From Pseudomonadota bacterium (GTDB taxonomy: Bacteria > Pseudomonadota > Alphaproteobacteria > Micavibrionales > UBA2020): DNA of 64,000 nt. Within the stretch, counting starts at the first letter, position 1. Each line of letters begins with the position of its first letter. The stretch spans positions 12,697 to 76,696 of the forward strand of contig JAEXMB010000095.1 in NCBI GenBank assembly GCA_023444705.1, in the 5' to 3' direction. A program made the position numbers and the translations under genes. Positions 53,462 through 63,036 of this stretch are shown here, piece after piece. Under the pieces are notes generated by a model, which was not told where the DNA came from, searched no databases, and saw only the letters and a list, made by a program, of their open reading frames with translations.

Positions 53462-55576
53462 ATGAACACGGGCCCCTTTGCAGGTATGGAGATCGACTGG
53501 CTGCCTTTGCTGCCGTCTGTCTGGTTGTGGCTGGTGGCGGTACTGGCCGTTGCGGCGCTTGGTGTCGCGTTGTGGCGGCGGGCTTACGGCTTGCTGGCGC
53601 GCGTGATGTTGTGCGCGATGCTGGCCGTCTTGCTGATGCAGCCGTCGATCCGTCAGGATCAGCGCAAATCCCTGCCCGATAAAGTTCTCGTGGTGGTGGA
53701 CGACAGCGTCAGCCAGAAGATCGGCAAGCGTGACGAGGCGGCGAGTGCGGCGCTCAGGCATATCGAAGAGGCGATTGCGGGTTATGGCGCGGATGTCGAA
53801 CCCGTAATCGTGCGCGCACCTCAATATAGCGACCCGCGCAAGGGCGAGGCAACGCATGTATTCTCCCTGTTGCGCGAGCAAATGCTCAGCCTGCCGCTGG
53901 CGCAGCTGGCGGGCACTATCCTGATTACCGACGGGCAGGTGCATGATGCGCCCGAAAACGCGGCCGAGCTTGGCGCGCTGGCACGTCTGGCACCGATCCA
54001 TGTCGTGCTGACGGGCAGGCGCGACGAATTCGACCGCAAGGTCAGCGTGGTTGCCGCGCCCCAATACGGCCTGATCAACCAGAGCGTGACGGTGACCGTC
54101 AAGGTCGATGAAAAAGGCCCGGCCGTCACGCAGGGCGCGCCGCTGGAACTGTCGGTCTGGCAGGATGGCGCGCAACAGGAAACCCGCATGGTCGCAGCCG
54201 GGCAAGAGGCAAGCTTTACCCTGCCGCTGGCGCACCCGGGGCAAAACGTATTTGAATTCCGCACGCCCGTCGCCGAGGGCGAGATGACGGAAAACAACAA
54301 CATCGCGCCGGTGATCGTCAATGCGGTGCGCGACCGCTTGAAGGTGTTGCTGGTATCCGGCGTGCCGCACATGGGCGAGCGCGCGTGGCGCAACCTGCTT
54401 AAATCCGATCCCGGGATTGATCTGATCCACTTCACCATTTTGCGTCCGCCGACGTCCATCGACATGACGCCGCCCAATGAATTGTCGCTGATCGTCTTTC
54501 CCGTCGACGAGCTGTTCAACAGCCGCATCAACGATTTCGACCTCATCATTTTCGACAAGTACCGCCAGTTCAATCTATTGCCGCCGGAATACTTCGCAAA
54601 TATCCGCAACTTTATCCGCAACGGCGGCGCCTTCCTGCTGGCAATGGGCTCGGACGAGATCGAGCAGACCATCCTGCAATCCCCTCTCGGCGATACCTTA
54701 CCGGTACAGATCAACGGCTCTTCCGTTTTGTCCGGCGCATACCGTCCGGCGCTGAGCGCGGCAGGCAAGCGTCATCCGGTTACGGCAGACCTTGGGGGTA
54801 GCGCGCGCTGGGGCGAATGGCTGACGCAAACGCCCGTCACCGCTACGCGCGGCAAGACGTTGCTGACAGGGCAGGGGCAGTCGCCACTGCTGGTGATCGA
54901 TGAAATCGACAAGGGCCGCACGGCCGTGATTACGTCAGATAACCTGTGGATGTGGGCCAAGGGCGGTTATGCGGCCGGGCCGTACAACGAACTGTTGCGC
55001 AATCTGTCACACTGGCTGATGCGTGAACCCGAGCTTGAGGAAGACTACCTCAAAGCCAACGTCAAGGGCCGCACCCTCACCGTCGCGCAACGTCAGGGCG
55101 AGAGTGATACGCCGCCCGCAGTCGAGCTGACCTTTCCGTCGGGCGAACGTCAGTCCCTGACGCTGTCAGAGCCAAGCAACGGCTGGCTGCAGGCCAGTGT
55201 CGCAGCCCCTGAAAACGGCATTTACGTTGCGTCGAACGGCACGCGCAAGGCCTTCGTAGTGGTGGGCACGGCGCAGAGCGAGGAATACGCCGACGTCATG
55301 ACGACACCCGATCTTTTGCAACCTGCGGTGCAGGAAACACATGGCGGCGTTATCTGGTATCAGGACCAGCCGGATTTCGCGCTGCGCCGCGTATCGAAAA
55401 CGGCACGCACGCTGGCGGGGGATGATTGGCTGGGTCTGCGCCGCAGCGAGGCTTATAGCGTGACGGCAGTCGCCGTGCGCAACATTTTTGACAACAGCGC
55501 TTTCCTTGCGCTGGCTTTGCTGGCCGTCGTCGGTGTCTGGGCCTTTGAAAGCGGGCGCTGGCGCCGCAAAGACTAG
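53462..55576 (+). CDS. Membrane protein with glutamine-amidotransferase-like fold
   Basis: A 704-residue protein. Two N-terminal helices lie at about 15-35 and 45-65. The segment KVLVVVDDSVSQKIGKRDEA suggests a von Willebrand-like beta strand with a metal-site DDSVS. The middle has a beta-sandwich (about 185-280), and RLKVLLVSGVPHMGERAWRNLL begins a class I GATase-like domain without an evident catalytic Cys. A final helix precedes the C-terminus. The ATG at 53462, one base after the preceding stop, was chosen over an overlapping start at 53426. Third gene of the DUF58 cluster. Its stop overlaps the converging STAS gene. Confidence 0.78.
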   Translation: MNTGPFAGMEIDWLPLLPSVWLWLVAVLAVAALGVALWRRAYGLLARVMLCAMLAVLLMQPSIRQDQRKSLPDKVLVVVDDSVSQKIGKRDEAASAALRHIEEAIAGYGADVEPVIVRAPQYSDPRKGEATHVFSLLREQMLSLPLAQLAGTILITDGQVHDAPENAAELGALARLAPIHVVLTGRRDEFDRKVSVVAAPQYGLINQSVTVTVKVDEKGPAVTQGAPLELSVWQDGAQQETRMVAAGQEASFTLPLAHPGQNVFEFRTPVAEGEMTENNNIAPVIVNAVRDRLKVLLVSGVPHMGERAWRNLLKSDPGIDLIHFTILRPPTSIDMTPPNELSLIVFPVDELFNSRINDFDLIIFDKYRQFNLLPPEYFANIRNFIRNGGAFLLAMGSDEIEQTILQSPLGDTLPVQINGSSVLSGAYRPALSAAGKRHPVTADLGGSARWGEWLTQTPVTATRGKTLLTGQGQSPLLVIDEIDKGRTAVITSDNLWMWAKGGYAAGPYNELLRNLSHWLMREPELEEDYLKANVKGRTLTVAQRQGESDTPPAVELTFPSGERQSLTLSEPSNGWLQASVAAPENGIYVASNGTRKAFVVVGTAQSEEYADVMTTPDLLQPAVQETHGGVIWYQDQPDFALRRVSKTARTLAGDDWLGLRRSEAYSVTAVAVRNIFDNSAFLALALLAVVGVWAFESGRWRRKD

Positions 55577-55929
55577 CTTGCCAGCATGTGCAGCGCACTT
55601 TGGCGGTCGGGGCAATAAACGACCAATGCGCCGTTCAGTCCTACCATTTTGAGTACAGCAGCCGGTTGTCCCGCAGCCCCTGCGATCAGCAACCGCCCGC
55701 CGCGGCGATGCACGCGCTTGAGCAGGCTGACAAATAACCCTACGCCGTGGCTGTCGATAAAGCTGACATTTTCAAGGTCGATGATGATCTGCGCGCATTC
55801 GGCAGGCAGTTGCGCCTGCAACGCCGGTTTGATGTGTTCGACGGTGGCGGCGTCAAGGTCGCCGGAAAACGCCAGCTGGCTATAGGTGGCGCGGTTTTGC
55901 AGCTCGTAGGCTTTGGTGATGGTGGTCAT
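55573..55929 (-). CDS. STAS-domain anti-sigma factor antagonist
   Basis: A 118-residue STAS protein of the SpoIIAA/RsbV type. The phosphorylatable Ser is residue 60 in VSFIDSHGVGLFVSLL, the classic DSxG loop. Unphosphorylated STAS proteins sequester an RsbW-like kinase and free its other partner. It overlaps the upstream kinase/phosphatase gene by 4 bases, so the two form a translationally coupled partner-switching unit. Confidence 0.9.
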   Translation of the reverse strand: MTTITKAYELQNRATYSQLAFSGDLDAATVEHIKPALQAQLPAECAQIIIDLENVSFIDSHGVGLFVSLLKRVHRRGGRLLIAGAAGQPAAVLKMVGLNGALVVYCPDRQSALHMLAS

Positions 55930-57608
55930 GGCGGGTCTCCTGCTTCGATAATAATCAATGTGGCGTCATCCTTGTTCATGCGGCGCGCCTGCGCGCGCTC
56001 GTAGGCCGTGCGCCAGAGGATGTCTGCATAGGTATCGGCCGGGCTGTCTGCATGTTTGAGCAGGTCTGTGGCCAGTGTGTGTTCGTTTTCCCAGCAATCC
56101 CAGAAGCCATCGGTGGCAATGACGATTTTTTCGCGCGGGGCAAGCGAGATGGAAGACTGCGTATAGCGGCTTTCACCAAGCAGCCCCGGCAGCGGGCCGG
56201 CGATGTCAAGCGGCCGTGCCTGCAGGCTGATGTGCCACGGTGGGGGATGTCCGGCGCTGGCCAGCGTCACGCGATTGTACGCATCAAGCGAAAAGGACAG
56301 GCAGGTCATGATGGTGCTGTCAAGAAAGCTGTCGGCATTGACGGCGGCGGAAATGCGCGTCAGAAAATCAGACGGACTGCTGTAACCGCCGCCAAGGCGC
56401 ATGAGGCTGCGTAAATAGCCTGCGTAGGCATAGGCAAAGAATTTTGCCTGCAAGCCGTGTCCCATCACGTCGGCCAGGGTGGCCATGAAAAAATCTTCCT
56501 GCGCGTCATGAATGGTAAAGTCGCCACCGCCTGTATCCGCAGCCGCGCTGCGTGTCGCGATAGACCAGTTTTTGTGACGCGCGGGCAGATGCGGGGTCAG
56601 CAGGGCGGTGATTTGCGTGCTGAGCCGTCCTTCAAGGGCAGCGGTAAAGCGCGAGGCGCGTTCGATCACGCGCGCCGCGACGGCCAAAAGACGCTCGGGG
56701 CTGACGGGCTTGCACAGGTAATCGTCGATGCCCGCCTGGGTGATATAGCTTTCGTGCGCGACGCCGGGCGTGTTACCCAGAAAGACGAATGGTGTCAGAT
56801 CGCCGCCTTCAAGCGCGCCCAGATGGCGGCGCAGGGTTACGCCATCCATGCCGGGCATGGCGAGGTCGGAGATGACCAGAACAGGCTTTTGCGCCGTAAA
56901 CCGTGCCAGCGCATCGGCGGCATGCGTAAAGAAAATAACGTCGTAATGTTGCGACAGCACGGGACGGTAGAGATCCTGCGTCAGTACATCGTCATCGATC
57001 AGGAACACCTTTTTGCGCGCAAGCGGCGGGCTATAGGCAGGAGAGTGCGGCGCATGCTGGCCGCGCGCGGGTCTGGTGCCGATGACAGGCAGCGGGTCGC
57101 GCAGCACAAAGTGGTTGAAGCCATCGGTGCTGTCGGCGGCACTGCGGTAGGAGACATGTTGATGTTGCGCCAGAATGCATGAAAGGCCATAGCCGCCTTC
57201 GGCAAGGCTGTCGGCGGCATCGGCGCAGGCGCGCGCAATATTGCATTTTGCATCGAAGGTTGCAAACGGCAACCCGTTATCCGCGATGTCGGCTGTGATG
57301 TCGCTGTCGCCGAGGCTGAGCGTAATATGGACGACATCAGGCTTGATGTCGGGATGCTTGATCAGGTTGGTTATCACCTCGCAGATGGAAAGCTGCAGCC
57401 TGCCAATGTATGCGTCGTCAATCTTCCATGATGACAGGCGGGTCTTGATATTGTTGCGAAGGGCGGCAAGGCTGGCGAAGCGCGGGGTATGCAGGGTGAG
57501 CGTATGGTGGCGTTGCGCCGGATCTTGCGCGCCGGGCAACATGGATGACAGGGTCGGCAGGGTATAGGTCTGCATGCGGATGTATTCCATTTCGCTATGG
57601 ATATACAT
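55926..57608 (-). CDS. Fused RsbW-like kinase, receiver and PP2C phosphatase
   Basis: A 560-residue regulator with three domains. Residues 35-165 are a GHKL ATPase of the RsbW type: ICEVITNLIKH (Glu77, Asn81), DIADNGLPF and GGYGLSCILA. Residues 200-312 are a response-regulator receiver with acidic cluster IDDD (205-207), phospho-acceptor Asp248 in ISDLAMPGMDG and Lys300 in DDYLCKP. Residues 340-558 are a SpoIIE-type PP2C phosphatase with GGGDF, ADVMGHG (Asp390) and ATDGFWD. The STAS target gene follows in the same operon. Starts at 57608, 57590 or 57575 are possible; the last has GGA upstream. No sigma factor or sensor kinase is adjacent. Confidence 0.88.
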   Translation of the reverse strand: MYIHSEMEYIRMQTYTLPTLSSMLPGAQDPAQRHHTLTLHTPRFASLAALRNNIKTRLSSWKIDDAYIGRLQLSICEVITNLIKHPDIKPDVVHITLSLGDSDITADIADNGLPFATFDAKCNIARACADAADSLAEGGYGLSCILAQHQHVSYRSAADSTDGFNHFVLRDPLPVIGTRPARGQHAPHSPAYSPPLARKKVFLIDDDVLTQDLYRPVLSQHYDVIFFTHAADALARFTAQKPVLVISDLAMPGMDGVTLRRHLGALEGGDLTPFVFLGNTPGVAHESYITQAGIDDYLCKPVSPERLLAVAARVIERASRFTAALEGRLSTQITALLTPHLPARHKNWSIATRSAAADTGGGDFTIHDAQEDFFMATLADVMGHGLQAKFFAYAYAGYLRSLMRLGGGYSSPSDFLTRISAAVNADSFLDSTIMTCLSFSLDAYNRVTLASAGHPPPWHISLQARPLDIAGPLPGLLGESRYTQSSISLAPREKIVIATDGFWDCWENEHTLATDLLKHADSPADTYADILWRTAYERAQARRMNKDDATLIIIEAGDPP

Positions 57609-57635
57609 CAGTGACGCAAGGAGCGTGCCAGCAGC

Positions 57636-59618
57636 TTATTTGCGTGTGAAGTCGCTGATCGTCTTGGGCGTATGGCCAAGCTTGACGCTATAGAGGAAAT
57701 AGGATTCCATCACGCGCTGCACATAGTTTCGCGTTTCATAGATGGGAATATGCTCGACCCAGTCGAGCGCGTCCATGTCGCCGCGGCGCGGATCGCCGAA
57801 CAGGCCGATCCAGGTGCTGACGCGCGACGGCCCGGCGTTATAGGCGGCAATCGCCATCGGATAATAACCGTCGTATTTTTCGACCAGCTCGTTCAGATAG
57901 GCGGAGCCGAGCGCGACGTTGTATTTAGGCTCGTCCGTCAGCATGTCGAGTTTATAGGCGCGTTTGGTCTTTTTGGCGACGGCCTTGGCGGTGGCGGGCA
58001 TCAGCTGCATCAGACCGCGCGCACCGACGCTGCTTTGCGCGCGCGGGTCGAACATGCTTTCGCGGTGGACGATGGCGTGGATGAGTGCGGCATCGGGCTG
58101 TTTTGGCAGCGGCTTGGGCAAGAGCGGATAGCCTTCTTCGATCATGAAGCCGCCGATGTTTTGCTGCATCTGCTTGTTGGCCTCGACCGCGTAATAGGGG
58201 CGGTCGACCTTGTCGGCCAGACGGGCGATCAGGCGGTAGTCGTCGCGCGTCTTGGCCAGTGACAGCAGCTTGGCGAAGAACGGATCGGCGTTGCGTGTCA
58301 GCTTGACCTTATGCAGCAGCAAGACAGCACGCACCAGTTCGCGCTTGTCAAAGGCGCTGATGGTTTCGGCGGTGATGGCGGGTGAGGCAAGGGCCGCCAG
58401 CTGCGGCTTGCCGTTGAGCTTGATGTAGCTCAGCTGGCCGTAGAAGGTCGAAGGATAGAAAGCGGCAATCTTGTGCCATTGCTGCGCAGTAGGCGCTTCC
58501 TTGAGTGCCTCGGAGGCACGTGCCGCCCAATAGGCCGCGCGCGAGCGGCTGACGGCGGAGCCGACGTTACGATACATTTTGTCGAAATGACGGTAAGCGT
58601 CGACGGGATCATTGAGATAGCGCAGGCTGAGCCAGCCCAGCAGCCATTCGGCCGAGGCAAAGCTGGCACCCTCGCTGAGCTGGTGGCGGCTGGTGATGCG
58701 GTGTGCAGCGCGGTAGTCGCCACGTTCAAGCGCGCGGCGCGCCATGATGTGGATTTCACCCCACCACATGTCGGGGCGCGCCTGCTTGCCCTTGTAGGCG
58801 GCAAGCATTTCAAGCGCACTGTCGCCGCTGTCCTTGCGGCGGCGGTAGCGCATGCGCTCGAACAGCAGGCCTTCGTCGCCACGCAGGCTGGTGGGCACCT
58901 TATCAAGCGCACTGTTCGCATCAGGCGCAAGCTTGCCAAGCGCCATGCGTGCATAGCCAAGCGCGCGCGTTTGCGGCGTGACGAAGGCCAGCATGGCGTC
59001 GGCTTCGTCATAGCGGCCCTCCCAGATCAGATGGTCGAGGCGTTTGGTCATCGCGCCTGCGGCAAAGAGGTTTTTATAGGCAGCGGCCAGCGCGGCGACC
59101 TGATTTTTCTTGAGGTCTGCATTGGGCCAGAAATCGGCCAGCGCCGCGCGCGCGCGCGTGGTCTGCTTGAGCGCCTGCAGTGCATCGAGATAGGCGCGGA
59201 TGCCGTCATAGCCAAGCGGCGGGTAGAGGTCAAACCACGTTGCGATCTCCGCTGGTGTGAGCGTGCTGTCGGCGATACTGCTTTCGATCTTGCGGCGGGC
59301 GGCATGCAGGCGCGGCCAGTCGGGGTTTTGTTCGACGAACTTCATCAGCGCGCGCGGTTCGCTGACCATATTGGTTTCGCTGGCGTAAAGCCAGACCAGC
59401 ATTTTTTGCGCCAGCGGGTCCTGTGTTGCGCTGAGCAAGGCCAGCGTTTTCGCCCAGCTGCCGTCGAGCTTGCTTTTTTCGGTCTTCTTGGCCTCGGCGG
59501 GGGTGGCTACAAGCAGGAAAAACAGCGCAAAAACAAGGCAAAAGACGGCCAGGAGCGACGCCAGGGCGCCTTTGCCACTTGCGCGCGCACACGCGCCTGC
59601 CGTATGCTGTGCCATCAT
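57636..59618 (-). CDS. Soluble lytic transglycosylase (Slt70 type)
   Basis: A 660-residue exported enzyme that cleaves glycan strands to 1,6-anhydro-MurNAc ends. The signal segment is LASLLAVFCLVFALFFLLVATPAEA. Residues about 50-480 are an alpha-superhelical ring domain and residues about 500-650 are the lysozyme-like domain. The catalytic Glu lies in HRESMFDPRAQSSVGARGLMQLMP. AYNAGPSRVSTWIG and IYETRNYVQRVMESY complete the signature. Two adjacent ATGs (59618, 59615) are possible. It is divergent from dapA with a 21-base spacer. AnmK in this window would recycle its product. Confidence 0.92.
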   Translation of the reverse strand: MMAQHTAGACARASGKGALASLLAVFCLVFALFFLLVATPAEAKKTEKSKLDGSWAKTLALLSATQDPLAQKMLVWLYASETNMVSEPRALMKFVEQNPDWPRLHAARRKIESSIADSTLTPAEIATWFDLYPPLGYDGIRAYLDALQALKQTTRARAALADFWPNADLKKNQVAALAAAYKNLFAAGAMTKRLDHLIWEGRYDEADAMLAFVTPQTRALGYARMALGKLAPDANSALDKVPTSLRGDEGLLFERMRYRRRKDSGDSALEMLAAYKGKQARPDMWWGEIHIMARRALERGDYRAAHRITSRHQLSEGASFASAEWLLGWLSLRYLNDPVDAYRHFDKMYRNVGSAVSRSRAAYWAARASEALKEAPTAQQWHKIAAFYPSTFYGQLSYIKLNGKPQLAALASPAITAETISAFDKRELVRAVLLLHKVKLTRNADPFFAKLLSLAKTRDDYRLIARLADKVDRPYYAVEANKQMQQNIGGFMIEEGYPLLPKPLPKQPDAALIHAIVHRESMFDPRAQSSVGARGLMQLMPATAKAVAKKTKRAYKLDMLTDEPKYNVALGSAYLNELVEKYDGYYPMAIAAYNAGPSRVSTWIGLFGDPRRGDMDALDWVEHIPIYETRNYVQRVMESYFLYSVKLGHTPKTISDFTRK

Positions 59619-59639
59619 TGCAACCGGAGCATACCCGTC

Positions 59640-60575
59640 ATGGCCACCAAACGTCATACCGTTGAAATTCGCGGATCCATCCCAGCCCTCGTTACCCCCT
59701 TCAAGGGTGGCAAGGTGGACATGGATGCCTTTGCGCGCATCGTGGAGTGGCAGATCGCCAGCGGCTCTCATGGTCTGGTCCCCTGCGGTACGACCGGCGA
59801 GACGCCGACGCTGACGACCGAAGAACACATGGCTGTCATCAAGGCCTGCGTCAAGGCGGCGCGCGGACGCGTTCCGGTGATTGCAGGGACGGGATCGAAC
59901 TCGACGGAAAAAGCGGTCATGCTGGCCAAGGGTGCGGAAAAAAACGGTGCGGATGCCATCTTAGTCGTTACGCCCTATTACAACAAGCCCACGCAGGAAG
60001 GTCTTTACCAGCATTTCAAGGCGGTGCATGACGCCTGCACGTTGCCCGTTATTTTATATAATGTGCCGGGCCGCACGGGTGTGGAAATCGCGGTTGAAAC
60101 CGTTGTACGACTGGGCAAGCTGCCGCGCATCGCCGGCATCAAGGACGCCAGCGTCGATCTGTCGCGCCCCCTGGCCATCCGCCGCCAGCTGGGGCCGGAT
60201 TTCATCCAGTTGTCGGGCGAGGACGCCACCGTCGCCGCCTATCTGGCGCAGGGCGGGCATGGGTGCATTTCCGTCACCGCCAACGTGGCGCCGAAACTGT
60301 GCGCCGACCTCCATAACGCCTGGGCGCAAGGAGACATGGTGCGCTTTGGCATCCTGCGCGACCGCCTGTTGCCGCTGCACAAAACGCTGTTCGCCGAAAC
60401 CAGCCCGTCGCCTGCCAAGTATTGCCTGGCCAAGCTTGGCATGTTGCGCGAGGACGTGCGCCTGCCGCTGGTGCCTGTCACCGCCGCCACCCGCAAGCTG
60501 CTTGACGCCGCCATGCGTGCCGTCGGCGTGACCACCGCCAAGGCTGCGGGCCGTGTAAAAAAGAAAGCTGCATAA
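59640..60575 (+). CDS. dapA: 4-hydroxy-tetrahydrodipicolinate synthase
   Basis: A 311-residue class I aldolase-fold enzyme that condenses pyruvate with aspartate semialdehyde for lysine and meso-diaminopimelate. Blocks are GSIPALVTPFKGGKVD, the PCGTTGETPTL segment (pyruvate site), VILYNVPGRTG (catalytic Tyr) and RIAGIKDAS (Schiff-base Lys). It is about 18 residues longer than E. coli DapA owing to an Ala/Lys-rich tail. GGAG precedes the ATG at 59640; upstream in-frame sequence is antisense to slt. smpB follows after 3 bases. Confidence 0.95.
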   Translation: MATKRHTVEIRGSIPALVTPFKGGKVDMDAFARIVEWQIASGSHGLVPCGTTGETPTLTTEEHMAVIKACVKAARGRVPVIAGTGSNSTEKAVMLAKGAEKNGADAILVVTPYYNKPTQEGLYQHFKAVHDACTLPVILYNVPGRTGVEIAVETVVRLGKLPRIAGIKDASVDLSRPLAIRRQLGPDFIQLSGEDATVAAYLAQGGHGCISVTANVAPKLCADLHNAWAQGDMVRFGILRDRLLPLHKTLFAETSPSPAKYCLAKLGMLREDVRLPLVPVTAATRKLLDAAMRAVGVTTAKAAGRVKKKAA

Positions 60576-60578
60576 CCT

Positions 60579-61094
60579 ATGGCCGGCAAGAACCGAAATA
60601 GCGGCAAGAAAGCCGATGGCGGTTCGGGTGCGGAAAACGGCACCACGGTCGCGCAGAACCGCAAGGCGCGGCATAACTATTTCATCGAGGATACGCTTGA
60701 GGCGGGGATCGTGCTGACCGGCACGGAAGTGAAATCCCTGCGCGAAGGCCATGCCAGCATCAACGAAAGCTATGCCGGTGTGGAAAAGGGCGAGATTTTC
60801 CTCATCAACGCGCATATCCCCGAACACAGCAAGTCAAACGCCAAGTGGCAGCACGAAGTGCGCCGCCCGCGCAAACTGCTGTTGCACAAGAATGAAATGA
60901 TCAAGCTGATCGAGGCGGTGAACCGCAAGGGCACGACGTTGGTGCCGCTGGCGATTTACTTCAACAAGCGCGGCCTTGCCAAGGTGTCGATCGGCATCGC
61001 GGGCGGTAAAAAGATGCAGGACAAGCGCGAAGATATCAAAAAGCGCGACTGGCAACGCGAGAAAAGCCGCATCATGCGCGAGAGAAACCGCTAG
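60579..61094 (+). CDS. smpB: SsrA-binding protein SmpB
   Basis: A 171-residue tmRNA partner in trans-translation. Family blocks are [38 protein letters not shown] and the basic C-terminal helix [17 protein letters not shown]. The N-terminus has an extra Gly/Lys-rich stretch of about 25 residues. The slt/dapA/smpB neighbourhood is conserved in alphaproteobacteria. No ssrA gene is seen nearby. Confidence 0.95.
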   Translation: MAGKNRNSGKKADGGSGAENGTTVAQNRKARHNYFIEDTLEAGIVLTGTEVKSLREGHASINESYAGVEKGEIFLINAHIPEHSKSNAKWQHEVRRPRKLLLHKNEMIKLIEAVNRKGTTLVPLAIYFNKRGLAKVSIGIAGGKKMQDKREDIKKRDWQREKSRIMRERNR

Positions 61095-61106
61095 GTCTCA
61101 AGAATC

Positions 61107-61640
61107 TTACAGCGAAAAATCGAAGCGCTGTTCGACCAGTGCCTGTCCGCCAATGGTGATCGTCTTCGTGATGCCGGTATTCCTGCCACCCCAGCGATCA
61201 TAAGCAGTTTTGGCATGGTCATTGTCGGCGAGTACCCATAGATATGTCTCGCGCTCTTTAAACGCCCTCATCTTTTTGCGGGCCTCGTCAAACAGCGCAT
61301 ACCCGACGCCAATCCCCCAATAGGGCTTGAGGATATTAATGCCATAGATTTCCGTGGGGATCTGGCTATTGGCGTCGCGGGCAGGGCCGTAAGATAAAAA
61401 GCCAAAGATTTCATTGTTGGTGACAGCAACGAGTGTGCCGCGTAATGCATCTCCATTGTGTCGGCCGTAGCTATCCTGCCAGCGCTTTTTATAGGCGTTG
61501 ACTTCAAGCGCATCAAGGATGTCGTCGTCAATAATACCCCGATAGGCTTGCTGCCAGGTATGGACATGCACGATGGCAACGGCGCTTGCGTCATTTGGGG
61601 CGTAAGGACGGATAACAAGTTTTGCTGACATGGCGAGCAT
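61107..61640 (-). CDS. GNAT-family N-acetyltransferase
   Basis: A 177-residue GNAT acetyltransferase. Typical elements are VIRPYAPNDASAVAIVHVHTWQQAYRGI at the start, EIYGINILKPYWGIGVGYALFDEA (the acetyl-CoA binding R/Q-x-x-G-x-G/A loop in variant form) and TYLWVLADNDHAKTAYDRWGG. The substrate is unknown. The start could be 61640 or the ATG at 61631; neither has a good ribosome site. It converges with smpB. Confidence 0.82.
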   Translation of the reverse strand: MLAMSAKLVIRPYAPNDASAVAIVHVHTWQQAYRGIIDDDILDALEVNAYKKRWQDSYGRHNGDALRGTLVAVTNNEIFGFLSYGPARDANSQIPTEIYGINILKPYWGIGVGYALFDEARKKMRAFKERETYLWVLADNDHAKTAYDRWGGRNTGITKTITIGGQALVEQRFDFSL

Positions 61641-61681
61641 GGTAACAAATGGCGCTTTATGCGGTCAATCCTGCAATAGAA

Positions 61682-61711
61682 AAGGGCCGGTGAGGGAAGG
61701 CACCGGCCCTT
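61682..61711 (-). terminator. Rho-independent terminator of recA
   Basis: On the minus strand an 11-bp perfect stem (AAGGGCCGGTG / CACCGGCCCTT) with an 8-base loop is followed by a T-rich tract (TTTTCTATT). It lies 74 bases after the recA stop. Confidence 0.8.
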
Positions 61712-61785
61712 GTCGTGGAGAAAGAGAAAGCGGAAGGCACTGGATCGAGGGGTTTCGATGGATCAGTGCGCGGAGGGGATGGGGG

Positions 61786-62925
61786 TTATTCCGCCGCTTT
61801 CTCTTTTTTGCCTTTCGCGACAGGTGCGGCAACCTCGCCCGCATCTGCATCTTCGCTGGCGCTTTCTTCGGGGCCGGTCAGCATGGCACCGGCGACGACG
61901 CCTGCGTTCTCGCGAATTTTCTTTTCGATGTCGCCCGAAATCTGCGGGTTGTCGCGCAGGAACTTGCGTGCGTTCTCGCGGCCCTGGCCGATGCGTTCGC
62001 CATTATAGGCAAACCATGCGCCGGATTTTTCGACCACGCCTGCGTTGACGCCAAGGTCGAGGATCTCGCCCATTTTGGAGATGCCTTCGCCGTACATGAT
62101 GTCGAATTCGACCTGACGGAATGGAGGCGCCAGCTTGTTCTTGACGACCTTGACCTTGGTCTGGTTGCCAACGACGACCTCTTTGTCCTTGAGCGAGCCG
62201 ATGCGGCGGATATCAAGGCGGATCGAGGCATAGAACTTGAGCGCGTTACCGCCGGTGGTGGTTTCGGGGTTGCCGAACATCACGCCGATCTTCATGCGGA
62301 TCTGGTTGATGAAGATGACGATGGTGCGCGAGCGCGAGATAGTGCCGGTCAGCTTGCGCAGGGCCTGGCTCATCAGGCGGGCCTGCAGGCCCATGTGGCT
62401 GTCGCCCATTTCGCCTTCGAGTTCGGCGCGGGGTACGAGGGCCGCGACCGAGTCAACGACGAGGACGTCGAGCGCGCCCGAGCGCACCAGCGTGTCGGTG
62501 ATTTCAAGCGCCTGTTCGCCGGCGTCGGGCTGGGCAACCAGCAACTCGTCGATGTTGCAGCCGAGCTTGGCGGCATAGGCGGGGTCGAGCGCGTGTTCGG
62601 CGTCGATGATGGCGCATTTGCCGCCTTGTTTTTGCGCCTCGGCAATGACCTGCAGGGCGAGTGTGGTTTTGCCCGAGCTTTCGGGGCCGTAAATTTCGAT
62701 GATGCGTCCGCGGGGCAGGCCGCCGATGCCAAGGGCGATATCAAGGCCGAGCGAGCCGGTGGAGACGACTTCGGCTTCCTGATGCTGGCTGCTGCCGAGC
62801 TGCATGATCGAACCTTTGCCAAAGGCTTTTTCAATCTGGCTCAGGGCGGCGTCGAGCGCCTTTTGCTTTTCAGCAGTATTCATTTCGTTCTTCCCCTCGG
62901 TGGTGCGAAGTGCGGTGACTGACAT
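61786..62925 (-). CDS. recA: Recombinase RecA
   Basis: A 379-residue recombinase for strand exchange and SOS induction. [18 protein letters not shown], Walker [18 protein letters not shown], Walker [15 protein letters not shown] and the MAT-type loop [20 protein letters not shown] are all present. The C-terminus is acidic then Lys-rich. Two starts, at 62925 and 62883, each have an AGGGGAA ribosome-site sequence; 62925 is used because alphaproteobacterial RecA usually carries a short N-terminal extension. It has an SOS box and a strong terminator. Confidence 0.97.
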   Translation of the reverse strand: MSVTALRTTEGKNEMNTAEKQKALDAALSQIEKAFGKGSIMQLGSSQHQEAEVVSTGSLGLDIALGIGGLPRGRIIEIYGPESSGKTTLALQVIAEAQKQGGKCAIIDAEHALDPAYAAKLGCNIDELLVAQPDAGEQALEITDTLVRSGALDVLVVDSVAALVPRAELEGEMGDSHMGLQARLMSQALRKLTGTISRSRTIVIFINQIRMKIGVMFGNPETTTGGNALKFYASIRLDIRRIGSLKDKEVVVGNQTKVKVVKNKLAPPFRQVEFDIMYGEGISKMGEILDLGVNAGVVEKSGAWFAYNGERIGQGRENARKFLRDNPQISGDIEKKIRENAGVVAGAMLTGPEESASEDADAGEVAAPVAKGKKEKAAE

Positions 62926-62986
62926 GTTGATTTCCCCTTGTTGTCACATATTCGTTGTGGTGGATCAATTCCGAATCTCTGCTACC

Positions 62987-63014
62987 AATGTATACGTTTT
63001 GTTCTTGTCGTCAA
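62987..63014 (-). promoter_or_regulatory. recA promoter
   Basis: On the minus strand TTGACG (63009-63014) and TACATT (62987-62992) are separated by 16 bases. It lies directly downstream of the SOS box, consistent with LexA control. Confidence 0.5.
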
Positions 63015-63021
63015 CGATAAA

Positions 63022-63036
63022 GAACAAAATCGGAAC
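63022..63036 (-). promoter_or_regulatory. LexA binding site (SOS box) of recA
   Basis: GTTCCGATTTTGTTC on the minus strand fits the alphaproteobacterial direct-repeat SOS box GTTC-N7-GTTC exactly. It is 8 bases upstream of the recA -35 element. Confidence 0.82.
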
